Source of the DNA: an uncultured Bacteroidota bacterium
GTDB lineage: Bacteria; Bacteroidota; Bacteroidia; Chitinophagales; Chitinophagaceae
Assembly: GCA_903906615.1 (NCBI GenBank)
Contig: CAIVKT010000327.1
Location: 1 to 7,261, forward strand
Direction of reading: 5' to 3'
DNA: 7,261 nt
Of this stretch, positions 1 to 6,937 are shown one piece after another. The position numbers and the translations under genes are program-made. The first letter of the stretch is position 1, and the number at the start of each line of letters is the position of its first letter. The notes under the pieces are model-generated. The model was given only the letters and a program-made list of their open reading frames with translations, was not told the DNA's origin and made no database searches.

Positions 1-44
1 GCCCTGAAAGGGCAAAATCCTTTAGCCGGGGGCAACGCCCTCGG
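1..44. repeat. REP-like palindromic repeat, copy 1
   Basis: This is a two-hairpin unit. The first half is the palindrome GCCCT-GAA-AGGGC (1-13). The second is an 8-bp stem at 26-33/37-44 with an AAC loop and one G·T pair. The copy at 101-144 matches it at 42 of 44 positions. The unit begins at base 1, so the array may continue to the left. From memory, GC-rich dispersed repeats with this look are common in Bacteroidota intergenic regions. No REP-associated (Y1/HUH) transposase gene is present in the window. Confidence 0.85.
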
Positions 45-52
45 GTACTCGC

Positions 53-72
53 GCCCGGGGCAACGCTCTGGG
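53..72. repeat. REP-like repeat, second-half-only copy
   Basis: This matches the second hairpin of the 44-nt unit but has no GCCCTGAAAGGGC half. Arms 54-61 and 65-72 pair over 8 bp around the same AAC loop. Bases differ from copy 1, yet every pair is kept as Watson-Crick or G·T (57·69 and 59·67), so the fold has been retained while the sequence drifted. Confidence 0.7.
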
Positions 73-100
73 TAATCAATATATACAATAATCAATCACC

Positions 101-144
101 GCCCTGAAAGGGCAAAATCCCTTAGCCAGGGGCAACGCCCTCGG
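101..144. repeat. REP-like palindromic repeat, copy 2
   Basis: This is a second 44-nt unit exactly 100 bp downstream of copy 1. It differs only at positions 121 (C for T) and 128 (A for G). The change at 128 creates an A-C mismatch in the second stem. The first palindrome (101-113) is unchanged. Confidence 0.85.
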
Positions 145-150
145 ATATAC

Positions 151-191
151 GCCAGGGGTATGAGCAATCCGACACGCTCCCCTGAAAGGCC
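151..191. repeat. Degenerate REP-like fragments
   Basis: Two partial matches lie here. GCCAGGGG at 151-158 corresponds to the start of the second hairpin and sits 26 nt after its counterpart at 125, similar to the 28-nt offset between 25 and 53. CCCCTGAAAGGCC at 179-191 is a degraded first palindrome. Together they suggest a tandem repeat of about 100 bp in which the third unit is decaying. Confidence 0.5.
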
Positions 192-206
192 GAAACACCA
201 CACCAC

Positions 207-264
207 ATAATTCTTAACTATGACAACCCACCCGCCCCACAAACACCCATTTGTTAAGAATAAT
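207..264. promoter_or_regulatory. Inverted repeat enclosing a C-rich tract, upstream of the SusC promoter
   Basis: Arms ATTCTTAAC (210-218) and GTTAAGAAT (253-261) are perfect 9-bp inverted repeats; extended to 207-218/253-264 they match at 11 of 12 positions. The 34-nt interior carries C-runs at 227-229, 231-233, 235-238 and 246-248. Read on the minus strand this is a G-quadruplex motif with loops of 7, 1 and 1 nt. The right arm ends about 15 bp before the proposed -33 element, so an activator or operator site is possible. The function is inferred; only the symmetry and base composition are seen. Confidence 0.5.
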
Positions 265-275
265 CAAAAGAAAGC

Positions 276-306
276 TTTGTTAATTCACATTGTTGTTATA
301 AATTCA
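276..306 (+). promoter_or_regulatory. Candidate Bacteroidota promoter for the SusC operon
   Basis: TTTG at 276-279 is followed after exactly 19 nt by TAAATTCA (299-306). This resembles the Bacteroides-type primary sigma arrangement, TTTG-N19-TAnnTTTG. The -7 element matches 6 of 8 bases, so it is weak, which would suit a gene needing an activator. Transcription would start around 310, leaving a leader of roughly 85 nt. Confidence 0.4.
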
Positions 307-326
307 CCCTCCAATTACACCTTCCC

Positions 327-355
327 CGGTGCCTCAAGGGCCGGAAAAGGCATCG
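327..355 (+). promoter_or_regulatory. Stem-loop in the SusC leader
   Basis: CGGTGCCT (327-334) pairs with AGGCATCG (348-355) over 8 bp including one G·U pair, with a 13-nt loop. No T-tract follows, so it is not an intrinsic terminator. A weaker competing pairing, 326-329 with 341-344, uses part of the same arm. It lies in the predicted untranslated leader, 41 nt before the start codon. A role in mRNA stability or as a target for a small RNA is conceivable but unproven. Confidence 0.45.
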
Positions 356-396
356 AATCTATTGTGATCACTAAGCGCATTTTTAAATAGAAAGAT

Positions 397-3300
397 ATGA
401 AAAGAGTTTGTTCGCTGGTTGTAGTACTGCTCATGTTTGGCATTCAGGCATTCGCTCAAAACACACACACCGTCACCGGTAAAATATTGGATGAAACAGG
501 CCTCGGTTTCCCGGGCGCTTCTATCACCCTTAAGGGTACCCATATCGGTACGGTCACTGATCTCAATGGCGACTTCCTGCTCGATGTGCCCGATGGCACC
601 GGCAACATACTGCTCGTTCAGGCGCTGGGCTACAACACCAAAGAAGTAAAGGAAACAGAACAGACCATGACCATCAGGCTGCAGACAAAAGCACGCGAGC
701 TGGAAGGCGCTGTGGTAACGGCACAAGCAATAAAAAGAGAAAAGCGTGAGCTCGGTTATGGCTCTACTACTTTAAGTAGCGACGACCTTACTTCAGGCAG
801 CGGCACAAGTGCTTTATCAGACCTGGAAGGTAAAGTAGCAGGCGCTAATATCACCAGTTCTACAGGCGGTCCCGGAGGCTCTACACGTGTTATTCTGCGT
901 GGCGAAAAATCAATGCTTAAAGACAACAATGCACTCATCGTTGTCGATGGGGTGATCACTAATAATTATGACCGTACAAAATCAGATCAGTTGGAGCAGG
1001 TTGATTTTGGTAACAGCGGTAATGACCTCGATCCTGAAGAAATAGAATCTGTTACTGTTTTGAATGGAGCATCAGGTTCTGTGTTGTATGGTGCAGCAGG
1101 CGCTAATGGCGTTATCCTTTACACAACCAAGGCCGGTAAGCACAGGGAAACAAATTCAAAGAAACCAACTAAAATAGACATCACTTTCAAAACCACTTAT
1201 ACACAATCAGACATACTGAAATATGCCGATCTGCAAAACAGCTACGGCCAGGGCAATATTTATGATGGTGTTGCTAATGACCGCCGCGAGAACTTTAGCT
1301 GGGGCGAACCATTCGATGGCCAGCTTCGTCCATGGGGCCAGGTAATAGATGGCAAATCATTGGTAAAACCTTATTCTGCGCAACCCGATAATATCAAGAG
1401 CTTCTTCAATCATGGTCAGGACCTTAACAATTTTGTGTCCCTTTCCGGCGGCAACGAAACTTCTACTTACTTCCTCTCTATCAATTCTATGAATAGCAGC
1501 GGCGTTATTCCAAGCACATTCTATAATAAATACAGCATCCGTTTTAACGGCACCACACAATTGAGCAATAATTTCTATTCCGCTATTAATGTCAATTACA
1601 TCAACTCCTATTCCAGGGCTGAGGCAGGTGGCCAGAATTCTGGTTCTGTATTGGATAACCTCTACGAAACAGCGCGCGACATTCCGATCTGGGAATTAAA
1701 GAACTACAACAATCCTTTCTATTCCATGTCATTCAACGACCAGAATGGTATCGAGCGCTATGGCTACTATGGCGCTTACTACAAAAACCCATATTGGGTA
1801 GCTAATAACTATGATAACCGTAACCGCACAGATCGTATGATCGGCGATGTGAAGCTGGGCTATAAAAAAGGTGAGTTCGATGTGTTTGACCGCGTGGGAG
1901 TGGATGTAACATCAGACCGTTCCACCTATAAAACACCGGCTATCAGTTCTCAGCCTGTTGATCCTTTTTATACCGGAGATAATTTCACTAATACAGGTGG
2001 CTTATCACAGGTCAATTATGCAGGCCTAAGGCTCTACAATGATCTTGTCGCTAACTGGAAGCATGAGCTCAGCAACAACTTTGGTATCAACGTTCTGGCA
2101 GGTCATAACATGACGGTGCAGAATGATGCCTCGCTCATCGCTACTATCGATCCGGGCACCAATGGCCTCGTAATACCCAACTACTACTATTTCACCAATA
2201 ATACAGGACCTATAGCTGCTGCTAATCCTATAACACAGGCCCGCAGGTTTGGTGTGTATAGCGACATCACACTGAATTACCAGAGGGAGATCTACCTTGA
2301 TCTTACCGGGCGCAACGACTGGTCATCTACTTTACAGCAGGATCATAACTCTTACTTTTATCCCGGTGCCAGCGGCTCATGGGTATTCACAGAAAGGCTG
2401 AAGGGGAATTTTAAAGATAAGGTACTCAACTTTGGTAAGATACGTGCTGGCGCTTCTGGCGTAGGTAATGATGCCCTTCCTTATGCCAACAATACTCCCG
2501 GCTATTACCAGGGGGCTATTTCCAGCGCTTTTGGCTCTATTGTTCCACCATTTAACAACCAGCCTGCTTACCAGATATCCCACACTCTTGGCTATCCCGG
2601 TCTCAAGCCTGAGCAGACACATGATTATGAAGTAGGTACTGATCTTTCTTTCCTCAGGGATCGCATCAGTGTCTCTTTCACTTACTACAGCTCTATTACT
2701 AAAAACCTCATTAACAGTGTGCCGGTTGCACCATCGTCTGGTTTCCTGTATCAATATGAGAACATTGGCGATATCAGCAATAAGGGCGAGGAGTTAACGA
2801 TCAGGGGTACGCCTATATCTACTAAGTGGGGTCTTAAGTGGGACCTCTTCGGAACTTATACACACAATATAAGCAATGTGGTCAGCCTTACCAATGGTCT
2901 TAGCGAGGTCAGCCTTGGCGGGTACACAGGTATGGATATAGTGGCTGCGGTAGGCCATCCTTTTGGTACTTTTTACGCAAACGATATACAATATTGGAAC
3001 GGGCATCCGGTTGTCAGCGCTACAACCGGCTTACCTATAGCTACCACCAATCCTGTTTACCTGGGCAGCTATCAGCCTAAATTCCAGGCTTCATGGGGTA
3101 CAGACCTTACTTACAAAGGGATCAAGCTGCACTTATTATTCACCACCAAGCAGGGTGGCGAATTCTATAGCCGCAACAAAATGGATATGGACTTCAACGG
3201 TACATCTACCGAAACTACCGTTAACAGCCGCAACCCTTATGTATGGGCAAACTCTGTTTACCAGGTGGGTGCTACAACAAACTACCTGAAGAACACTACG

Positions 3301-3618
3301 CCATTCTCTCCTTACCAGTACTACACGAATACAGAAACTAACCTGCCTGCACAAGGCCTTGTGAATGCCAGTTATGTGAAGTTGCAGGAAGCCACGCTGT
3401 CTTACCGCATACCACAGAAATATTATAAGAACACTGTATTCGGCTCGCTCGAAGCGGGTATCTTCGGCAACAACCTGCTGCTGTGGACTGCTAAGAGCAA
3501 TAAATATGATGATCCTTCAGAAACATCTGCCGGGGCTACAGGAAACGGACAAGGATTTAACTTCACTGCCGCTCCTTCTTTAAGGAACTATGGCGGGTTC
3601 TTAAAAGTTACTTTCTAA
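397..3618 (+). CDS. SusC/RagA-family TonB-linked outer-membrane transporter
   Basis: This is a TonB-dependent barrel that imports substrate captured by its SusD partner, powered by TonB-ExbBD. Residues 1-20 are a signal peptide with likely cleavage at AFA|Q. Residues about 25-90 form the CarboxypepD_reg-like domain typical of SusC (GTVTDLNGDF at 51-60). The linker AQAIKREKRELGYG (about 110-123) leads to the plug, with VVDGV near 182-186 and the family signature GASGSVLYGAAGANGV from about 224. The barrel carries the SusC hallmarks LDLTGRNDWSS (634-644) and LKPEQTHDYEVG (736-747). The protein ends in a terminal Phe (KVTF), as expected for barrel assembly. The length of 1073 aa is normal, with no frameshift. 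The start is the ATG directly before the signal peptide, preceded by A-rich sequence (AGAAAGAT) instead of a strong ribosome binding site. It is first gene of the operon. Substrate is not readable from sequence. Confidence 0.97.
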   Translation: MKRVCSLVVVLLMFGIQAFAQNTHTVTGKILDETGLGFPGASITLKGTHIGTVTDLNGDFLLDVPDGTGNILLVQALGYNTKEVKETEQTMTIRLQTKARELEGAVVTAQAIKREKRELGYGSTTLSSDDLTSGSGTSALSDLEGKVAGANITSSTGGPGGSTRVILRGEKSMLKDNNALIVVDGVITNNYDRTKSDQLEQVDFGNSGNDLDPEEIESVTVLNGASGSVLYGAAGANGVILYTTKAGKHRETNSKKPTKIDITFKTTYTQSDILKYADLQNSYGQGNIYDGVANDRRENFSWGEPFDGQLRPWGQVIDGKSLVKPYSAQPDNIKSFFNHGQDLNNFVSLSGGNETSTYFLSINSMNSSGVIPSTFYNKYSIRFNGTTQLSNNFYSAINVNYINSYSRAEAGGQNSGSVLDNLYETARDIPIWELKNYNNPFYSMSFNDQNGIERYGYYGAYYKNPYWVANNYDNRNRTDRMIGDVKLGYKKGEFDVFDRVGVDVTSDRSTYKTPAISSQPVDPFYTGDNFTNTGGLSQVNYAGLRLYNDLVANWKHELSNNFGINVLAGHNMTVQNDASLIATIDPGTNGLVIPNYYYFTNNTGPIAAANPITQARRFGVYSDITLNYQREIYLDLTGRNDWSSTLQQDHNSYFYPGASGSWVFTERLKGNFKDKVLNFGKIRAGASGVGNDALPYANNTPGYYQGAISSAFGSIVPPFNNQPAYQISHTLGYPGLKPEQTHDYEVGTDLSFLRDRISVSFTYYSSITKNLINSVPVAPSSGFLYQYENIGDISNKGEELTIRGTPISTKWGLKWDLFGTYTHNISNVVSLTNGLSEVSLGGYTGMDIVAAVGHPFGTFYANDIQYWNGHPVVSATTGLPIATTNPVYLGSYQPKFQASWGTDLTYKGIKLHLLFTTKQGGEFYSRNKMDMDFNGTSTETTVNSRNPYVWANSVYQVGATTNYLKNTTPFSPYQYYTNTETNLPAQGLVNASYVKLQEATLSYRIPQKYYKNTVFGSLEAGIFGNNLLLWTAKSNKYDDPSETSAGATGNGQGFNFTAAPSLRNYGGFLKVTF

Positions 3619-3642
3619 ACCTTAATTTTAAAAGCATTCGTT

Positions 3643-5223
3643 ATGTCTATAAATAAAAAAGTCATTATTACAGTTGCTATCGGGCTTGCATTAGGCGCGG
3701 CATCCTGCCGTAAATTCCTCAATGTGAACCAAAACCCAAATGTTTCAGCTACAGCTACTGTGCAGACATTGCTGCCTGCGGCAGAACTCTATGTAGCCTC
3801 TACCGTAGGTGTGGACCTGGAGATCAATGGCTCCTTCTGGGCCCAATACTGGACGCAGGACCCCGGCGCCAGCCAGTACCGCGTACTGGACCAATATGCG
3901 CCAAATCCGGATTATTTCTCCACACCTTGGACCAATCTCTATGCTGCTGCCGAAAACTTCAAGCAGCTCTATGCACTGGCCGATACACTGCACAAAAAGC
4001 AGTACATGGCGATAGCCCTGGTAATGAAAGCCTATACCTTCCAGCTCATTACCGATGCCTGGGGAGATGCACCCTACACACAGGCGCTCAATGGCCAGTT
4101 TGCTGACAGCAATATCACCAGCCCTAAATACGATGCCCAAAAAACAATTTATAATGGCATACTCGTAAATATCGACTCAGCTCTCCATCTCATGAACACC
4201 GCCGATGCTGCAGCGCCCGGATCCGATGACCTCGTTTATGGTGGTAATATGGCCAAGTGGGAAAAATTCGCCTACACACTCAAACTGCGTATCTATATGC
4301 GTATGAGCGCTATCGATCCGGTTACTGCGCAGGCAGGCATTACCAAGTTGTATAACACATCAGGTGTTACCTTCATAGGAAACGGAGATGATGCATTCGT
4401 TGGCTTTGGCTATTCTACTACTAATAAGAGCCCTCTTTATGCCGAAGAAAGCTCTACAGCGCTTAGCGGCATCCAGAACCTGGTGGGCAGCAGCACTTGC
4501 ATAGACAGCATGAACAGTAACGGCGACCCGAGGATGTACGTGTTTTACGAAGCTACCTCTGCAAGTGGAGGTGGTACAGTTGCAGGTTTAACACAGGGCG
4601 ATTATGGTTCTACAACATTATCTACCGGCTTCTCTATACCAAGTACATATGTGGCCGGTGATGCTAATAATACAGCATCTACCAATGCTCCTGTAAACCT
4701 GATCACAAGCGCTGAGAGTTATTTCCTCCAGGCCGAAGTAGTGGCGAAAGGATGGCAAGGTGCCAGCTCCGGTAAATCAGATGACTCACTTTTTTATTAC
4801 GGCATCATGGCCAGCTTCAATTATTATAGTACCGCGTTAACTGCTGCATATGATAATACATTAGCGGGGGTTTACGGCGTGGCATTCCCGCTCGGCGGCA
4901 TAAGTGCTTACAACGATTATATTACCGGCCAGTTCAACGGCGCACCGGGTTATTGGACTGTTTATCCGACCACTGGTACTTTTGCGCAAAAACAAAGGTT
5001 CATCATCACCCAGAAATGGTTTGCTATGTGCGGCAACCAGGGCTTTGAGGCGTGGTGCGAACAGCGCCGTACCGGCTACCCCGATTTCCTTGTGGTGTCT
5101 AAACACGGTACTGCGGGCACCATACCTAAGAGGTTCCTGTACCCAACATCAGAGAGCACCAGGAACGCTAACTTCCCTGGCGAGGTTTTATTAACCGTTA
5201 AAACTTGGTGGGATCTATTTTAA
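3643..5223 (+). CDS. SusD_2-type (SusD/RagB) surface lipoprotein
   Basis: This is the substrate-binding lid of the SusC transporter, anchored in the outer membrane. The signal peptide ends in a lipobox, GAAS-C22, and the mature protein begins CRKFLNVNQNPN. Features match the SusD-like_2 family (PF12771) better than classical SusD: LLPAAELYVA near 43-52, GSFWAQYW at 63-70, the helical TPR-like segment ending TDAWGDAPY (137-145), GFEAWCEQRRTGYP near 467-480, and a C-terminal WWDLF. The 526-aa length is usual. It starts 24 nt after the SusC stop codon with no promoter-like sequence between, so the two are co-transcribed. No Shine-Dalgarno is visible, as is common in this phylum. The SusD_2 subtype does not by itself tell the ligand; members occur in both glycan and peptide uptake loci. 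Confidence 0.96.
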   Translation: MSINKKVIITVAIGLALGAASCRKFLNVNQNPNVSATATVQTLLPAAELYVASTVGVDLEINGSFWAQYWTQDPGASQYRVLDQYAPNPDYFSTPWTNLYAAAENFKQLYALADTLHKKQYMAIALVMKAYTFQLITDAWGDAPYTQALNGQFADSNITSPKYDAQKTIYNGILVNIDSALHLMNTADAAAPGSDDLVYGGNMAKWEKFAYTLKLRIYMRMSAIDPVTAQAGITKLYNTSGVTFIGNGDDAFVGFGYSTTNKSPLYAEESSTALSGIQNLVGSSTCIDSMNSNGDPRMYVFYEATSASGGGTVAGLTQGDYGSTTLSTGFSIPSTYVAGDANNTASTNAPVNLITSAESYFLQAEVVAKGWQGASSGKSDDSLFYYGIMASFNYYSTALTAAYDNTLAGVYGVAFPLGGISAYNDYITGQFNGAPGYWTVYPTTGTFAQKQRFIITQKWFAMCGNQGFEAWCEQRRTGYPDFLVVSKHGTAGTIPKRFLYPTSESTRNANFPGEVLLTVKTWWDLF

Positions 5224-5235
5224 TCAATTAAAGGC

Positions 5236-5889
5236 ATGAAAATGAAGAAAATAATAATATTATCGTTCGCTGCTGTTATTGCTGTTGCCGGGTGCAAAAA
5301 GCAACATACCACCATATCCAATGTGGTTACTGCTTCTTACCCCAAGGTGACCATTACCAGCTCTCCTTACGTGAGCATACCTGTAGGCGGTACCTTTGTT
5401 CCGCCCACTGCTACTGCCTATGATTCCTTTTACAGGCAGAGCCTCTCTGTGGTAAAAGACCTCGGTGCGCTGGATAACACCACCCCCGGCCTGTACGTGA
5501 TTGCCTATACAGCAAAAAGCCAGTATGGTTTTACCGGCTCGGCATATGTATATGTGGCCGTTACCAATGTATCTGACACCATGGACCTCACCGGCCTGTA
5601 TTACCGCGGTAGCAATCCCGCATACATCACCAAACTGGCAAGGGGCCTTTATGAGACCAGCAATGTAGGCGGCGATGACAGCATTACACAGGCCAGCAGC
5701 GTGTTGCCCGCATTTTTTGCAGTAACCAGCGATACCACACTCGATTTCGGTACGCAGCAGCTAACACCGGGTACGCTCACCGCCTCGCAAGGGACAGTTT
5801 CCTATTCCCCGCCACACAGCGATACTACGATCAGCTATGCCATCAGTCTTTCCGGTTTTGGCACACAGGTACGTACCTTTGTAAGATAA
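5236..5889 (+). CDS. BT_2262-like Ig-fold surface lipoprotein (DUF5011/DUF5012 type)
   Basis: This is a probable accessory surface lipoprotein of the SusCD system. The signal peptide ends in lipobox VAG-C20, followed by KKQHTT. Residues about 35-110 look like the bacterial Ig-like DUF5011 fold: PVGGTFVPPTATAYD (49-63), then LDNTTPGLYVIAYTAKS (79-95) and alternating strands ending YVYVAVT. Residues about 117-217 resemble the BT_2262-like C-terminal domain, with DLTGLYYRG (117-125) and LARGLYETSNVGGDD (134-148). It begins 12 nt after the SusD stop and is followed at once by a terminator, so it is the last operon gene. The first ATG (5236) is called, but AAAGG at 5230-5234 is better spaced (7 nt) for the second ATG at 5242, which would remove only Met-Lys. 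Domain assignment is from recalled sequence patterns; ligand unknown. Confidence 0.85.
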   Translation: MKMKKIIILSFAAVIAVAGCKKQHTTISNVVTASYPKVTITSSPYVSIPVGGTFVPPTATAYDSFYRQSLSVVKDLGALDNTTPGLYVIAYTAKSQYGFTGSAYVYVAVTNVSDTMDLTGLYYRGSNPAYITKLARGLYETSNVGGDDSITQASSVLPAFFAVTSDTTLDFGTQQLTPGTLTASQGTVSYSPPHSDTTISYAISLSGFGTQVRTFVR

Positions 5890-5912
5890 TAACACATGCT
5901 TATGTTTTTTTG

Positions 5913-5940
5913 CTCCCCGCCCATCGCGGGGAGTTTTTTT
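5913..5940 (+). terminator. Intrinsic terminator of the susCD operon
   Basis: CTCCCCGC (5913-5920) and GCGGGGAG (5926-5933) form a perfect 8-bp GC-rich stem with a 5-nt loop, followed by seven T residues (5934-5940). It lies 23 nt after the lipoprotein stop codon. There is no A-tract on its left side, so it acts on the + strand only. Confidence 0.93.
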
Positions 5941-5968
5941 GCTGCATACTGCCTGACGACTCACTTTG
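5938..5968 (+). promoter_or_regulatory. Possible distal promoter overlapping the terminator tail
   Basis: TTTG (5938-5941), the last T residues of the terminator plus the next base, is followed after exactly 19 nt by TCACTTTG (5961-5968), a 7-of-8 match to TAnnTTTG and followed by CA. If used, it would give the next gene a leader of about 125 nt containing the repeat at 6005-6035. The T-rich match could be coincidence. Confidence 0.25.
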
Positions 5969-6004
5969 CACCTATTCGATCGCGTCCCCGGTGAGTAGAA
6001 GCGT

Positions 6005-6035
6005 AGGGGAAGCCCCTTTAGGGGTTTGGGGTTTC
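6005..6035. repeat. GC-rich short repeat with two competing hairpins
   Basis: AGGGG (6005-6009), CCCCT (6013-6017) and AGGGG (6020-6024) overlap so that the central CCCC can pair with either flank (6006-6009 or 6021-6024). A third GGGG follows at 6028-6031. Similar CCCCTTTAGGGG sequences are, from memory, frequent between Bacteroidota genes. This is only one copy in the window and is unrelated to the 44-nt repeat on the left. Confidence 0.5.
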
Positions 6036-6076
6036 AAATAATTCACTTTTTAACAAATTATCCATCATCCAGCCAT

Positions 6077-6084
6077 TATATTTG
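6077..6084 (+). promoter_or_regulatory. Bacteroidota -7 promoter element for the beta-barrel gene
   Basis: TATATTTG fits the TAnnTTTG consensus at all fixed positions and is followed by CA, a frequent neighbour. No TTG-type -33 box is seen at the expected spacing; only a T-run at 6047-6051 lies upstream. Transcription would begin near 6089-6092, only about 10-13 nt before the start codon. Confidence 0.7.
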
Positions 6085-6101
6085 CACACTAATTTCCACC
6101 T

Positions 6102-6833
6102 ATGCGTAAATTTTTAGCCATACTGGCTTTTTTGATGATACCATCATGCCTGTTAATGGCGCAGGATGCCACATCTGATAAAACAGAAAAAATGAACAGC
6201 AGCGTTGTGCCGCCTGTTATTGTAAAGCCCGCCCGCGACTTTGTGATGCTACAGCTCAATTATGTGAACTGGATCACCAAGCCCGATAGCGTGAAGACAA
6301 AGACCTTTGGCTATGGCTTCAATGGCTACCTCTGCTACGACTTCCCGATAAAGAAAACCAAGCTGAGCTTTGCTGCCGGCCTGGGCGTGAACGTAAATGT
6401 GGTGTACCTGGACCAACAAGTAATGACCCTTAACGATACCGGCGCACTGGGATCGCAGGTGCGTTTTATACCCGATACCAACCACTACAAAAGGTATAAG
6501 TTTGTGACCACCTACCTTACCGCTCCCTTTGAGCTGCGCTACTTTGCCGACCAGTACAACCGCAACAAGGGTTTTAAGGCCGCTATAGGCATGGAAATAG
6601 GCACATTGCTGGGCGCGGATACAAAGGCCCTGACATCGGTAGACGGCACCAACGAAAAGCTGAAGACCGACACCAAGCGTTATGTGACCACCTGGAACTT
6701 TGCCGCTACCGCGCGCGTGGGCTGGGGCAACTTCTCCCTGTTTGGCTCTTACAACCTCACCAATGTATTCAGGCAGAACCAGGGGCCTGTCATCACCCCT
6801 ATATCATTGGGCATATGCCTCACCGGCCTCTAA
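6102..6833 (+). CDS. Outer-membrane beta-barrel protein (PorT/OMP_b-brl_2-like)
   Basis: This is a small secreted protein expected to form an eight- to ten-strand barrel in the outer membrane; its job is unknown. Residues 1-20 are a signal peptide with likely cleavage LMA|Q. A Cys at 16 after IPS faintly resembles a lipobox, but the A|Q site fits better. Residues about 22-45 are a polar linker. From FVMLQLNYVNW (47-57) onward, alternating amphipathic strands with Gly and aromatic residues follow, including YLTAPFELRYFADQYN, a segment typical of Bacteroidota barrel proteins, and a Gly-rich strand at FKAAIGMEIGTLLGA. The last residue is Leu, not the usual Phe/Tyr/Trp. It has its own promoter and terminator, so it is monocistronic and probably independent of the SusCD operon. 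The family assignment is moderate; an adhesin or structural role cannot be excluded. Confidence 0.83.
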   Translation: MRKFLAILAFLMIPSCLLMAQDATSDKTEKMNSSVVPPVIVKPARDFVMLQLNYVNWITKPDSVKTKTFGYGFNGYLCYDFPIKKTKLSFAAGLGVNVNVVYLDQQVMTLNDTGALGSQVRFIPDTNHYKRYKFVTTYLTAPFELRYFADQYNRNKGFKAAIGMEIGTLLGADTKALTSVDGTNEKLKTDTKRYVTTWNFAATARVGWGNFSLFGSYNLTNVFRQNQGPVITPISLGICLTGL

Positions 6834-6857
6834 AAAAATAAGACAATTCATATACTG

Positions 6858-6887
6858 AAACGCAAGGCTTAGGCTTTGCGTTTTTTT
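6858..6887 (+). terminator. Intrinsic terminator of the beta-barrel gene
   Basis: AAACGCAAGGC (6858-6868) pairs with GCTTTGCGTTT (6873-6883) over 11 bp with one G·U pair and a TTAG loop, running into a T-tract at 6881-6887. It lies 24 nt after the stop codon. Confidence 0.9.
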
Positions 6888-6937
6888 GTTTTCAGAATAA
6901 GGCCAATTGCATTTCAAAAAATGACATTAAATTGTGC

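Noticed and set aside
1..191. CRISPR array
   Set aside because: The repeats are palindromic, unequal in length and spaced by related, not unique, sequence, and no cas gene is present.
364..371. CRP-type operator at GTGATCAC
   Set aside because: It is an 8-bp palindrome only, lacks the spaced TGTGA/TCACA half-sites, and lies in the transcribed leader; chance is likely.
334..726. 130-aa minus-strand open frame over the SusC start
   Set aside because: It is the antisense shadow of the SusC signal peptide and CarboxypepD-like domain, whose + strand reading is unambiguous.
2377..2754. 125-aa minus-strand open frame inside the SusC barrel region
   Set aside because: It is antisense to clear SusC motifs (GRNDWSS and LKPEQTHDYEVG flank or fall in this region) and has no domain of its own.
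3745..4140. 131-aa minus-strand open frame inside the SusD gene
   Set aside because: It is antisense to conserved SusD motifs and has no independent features.
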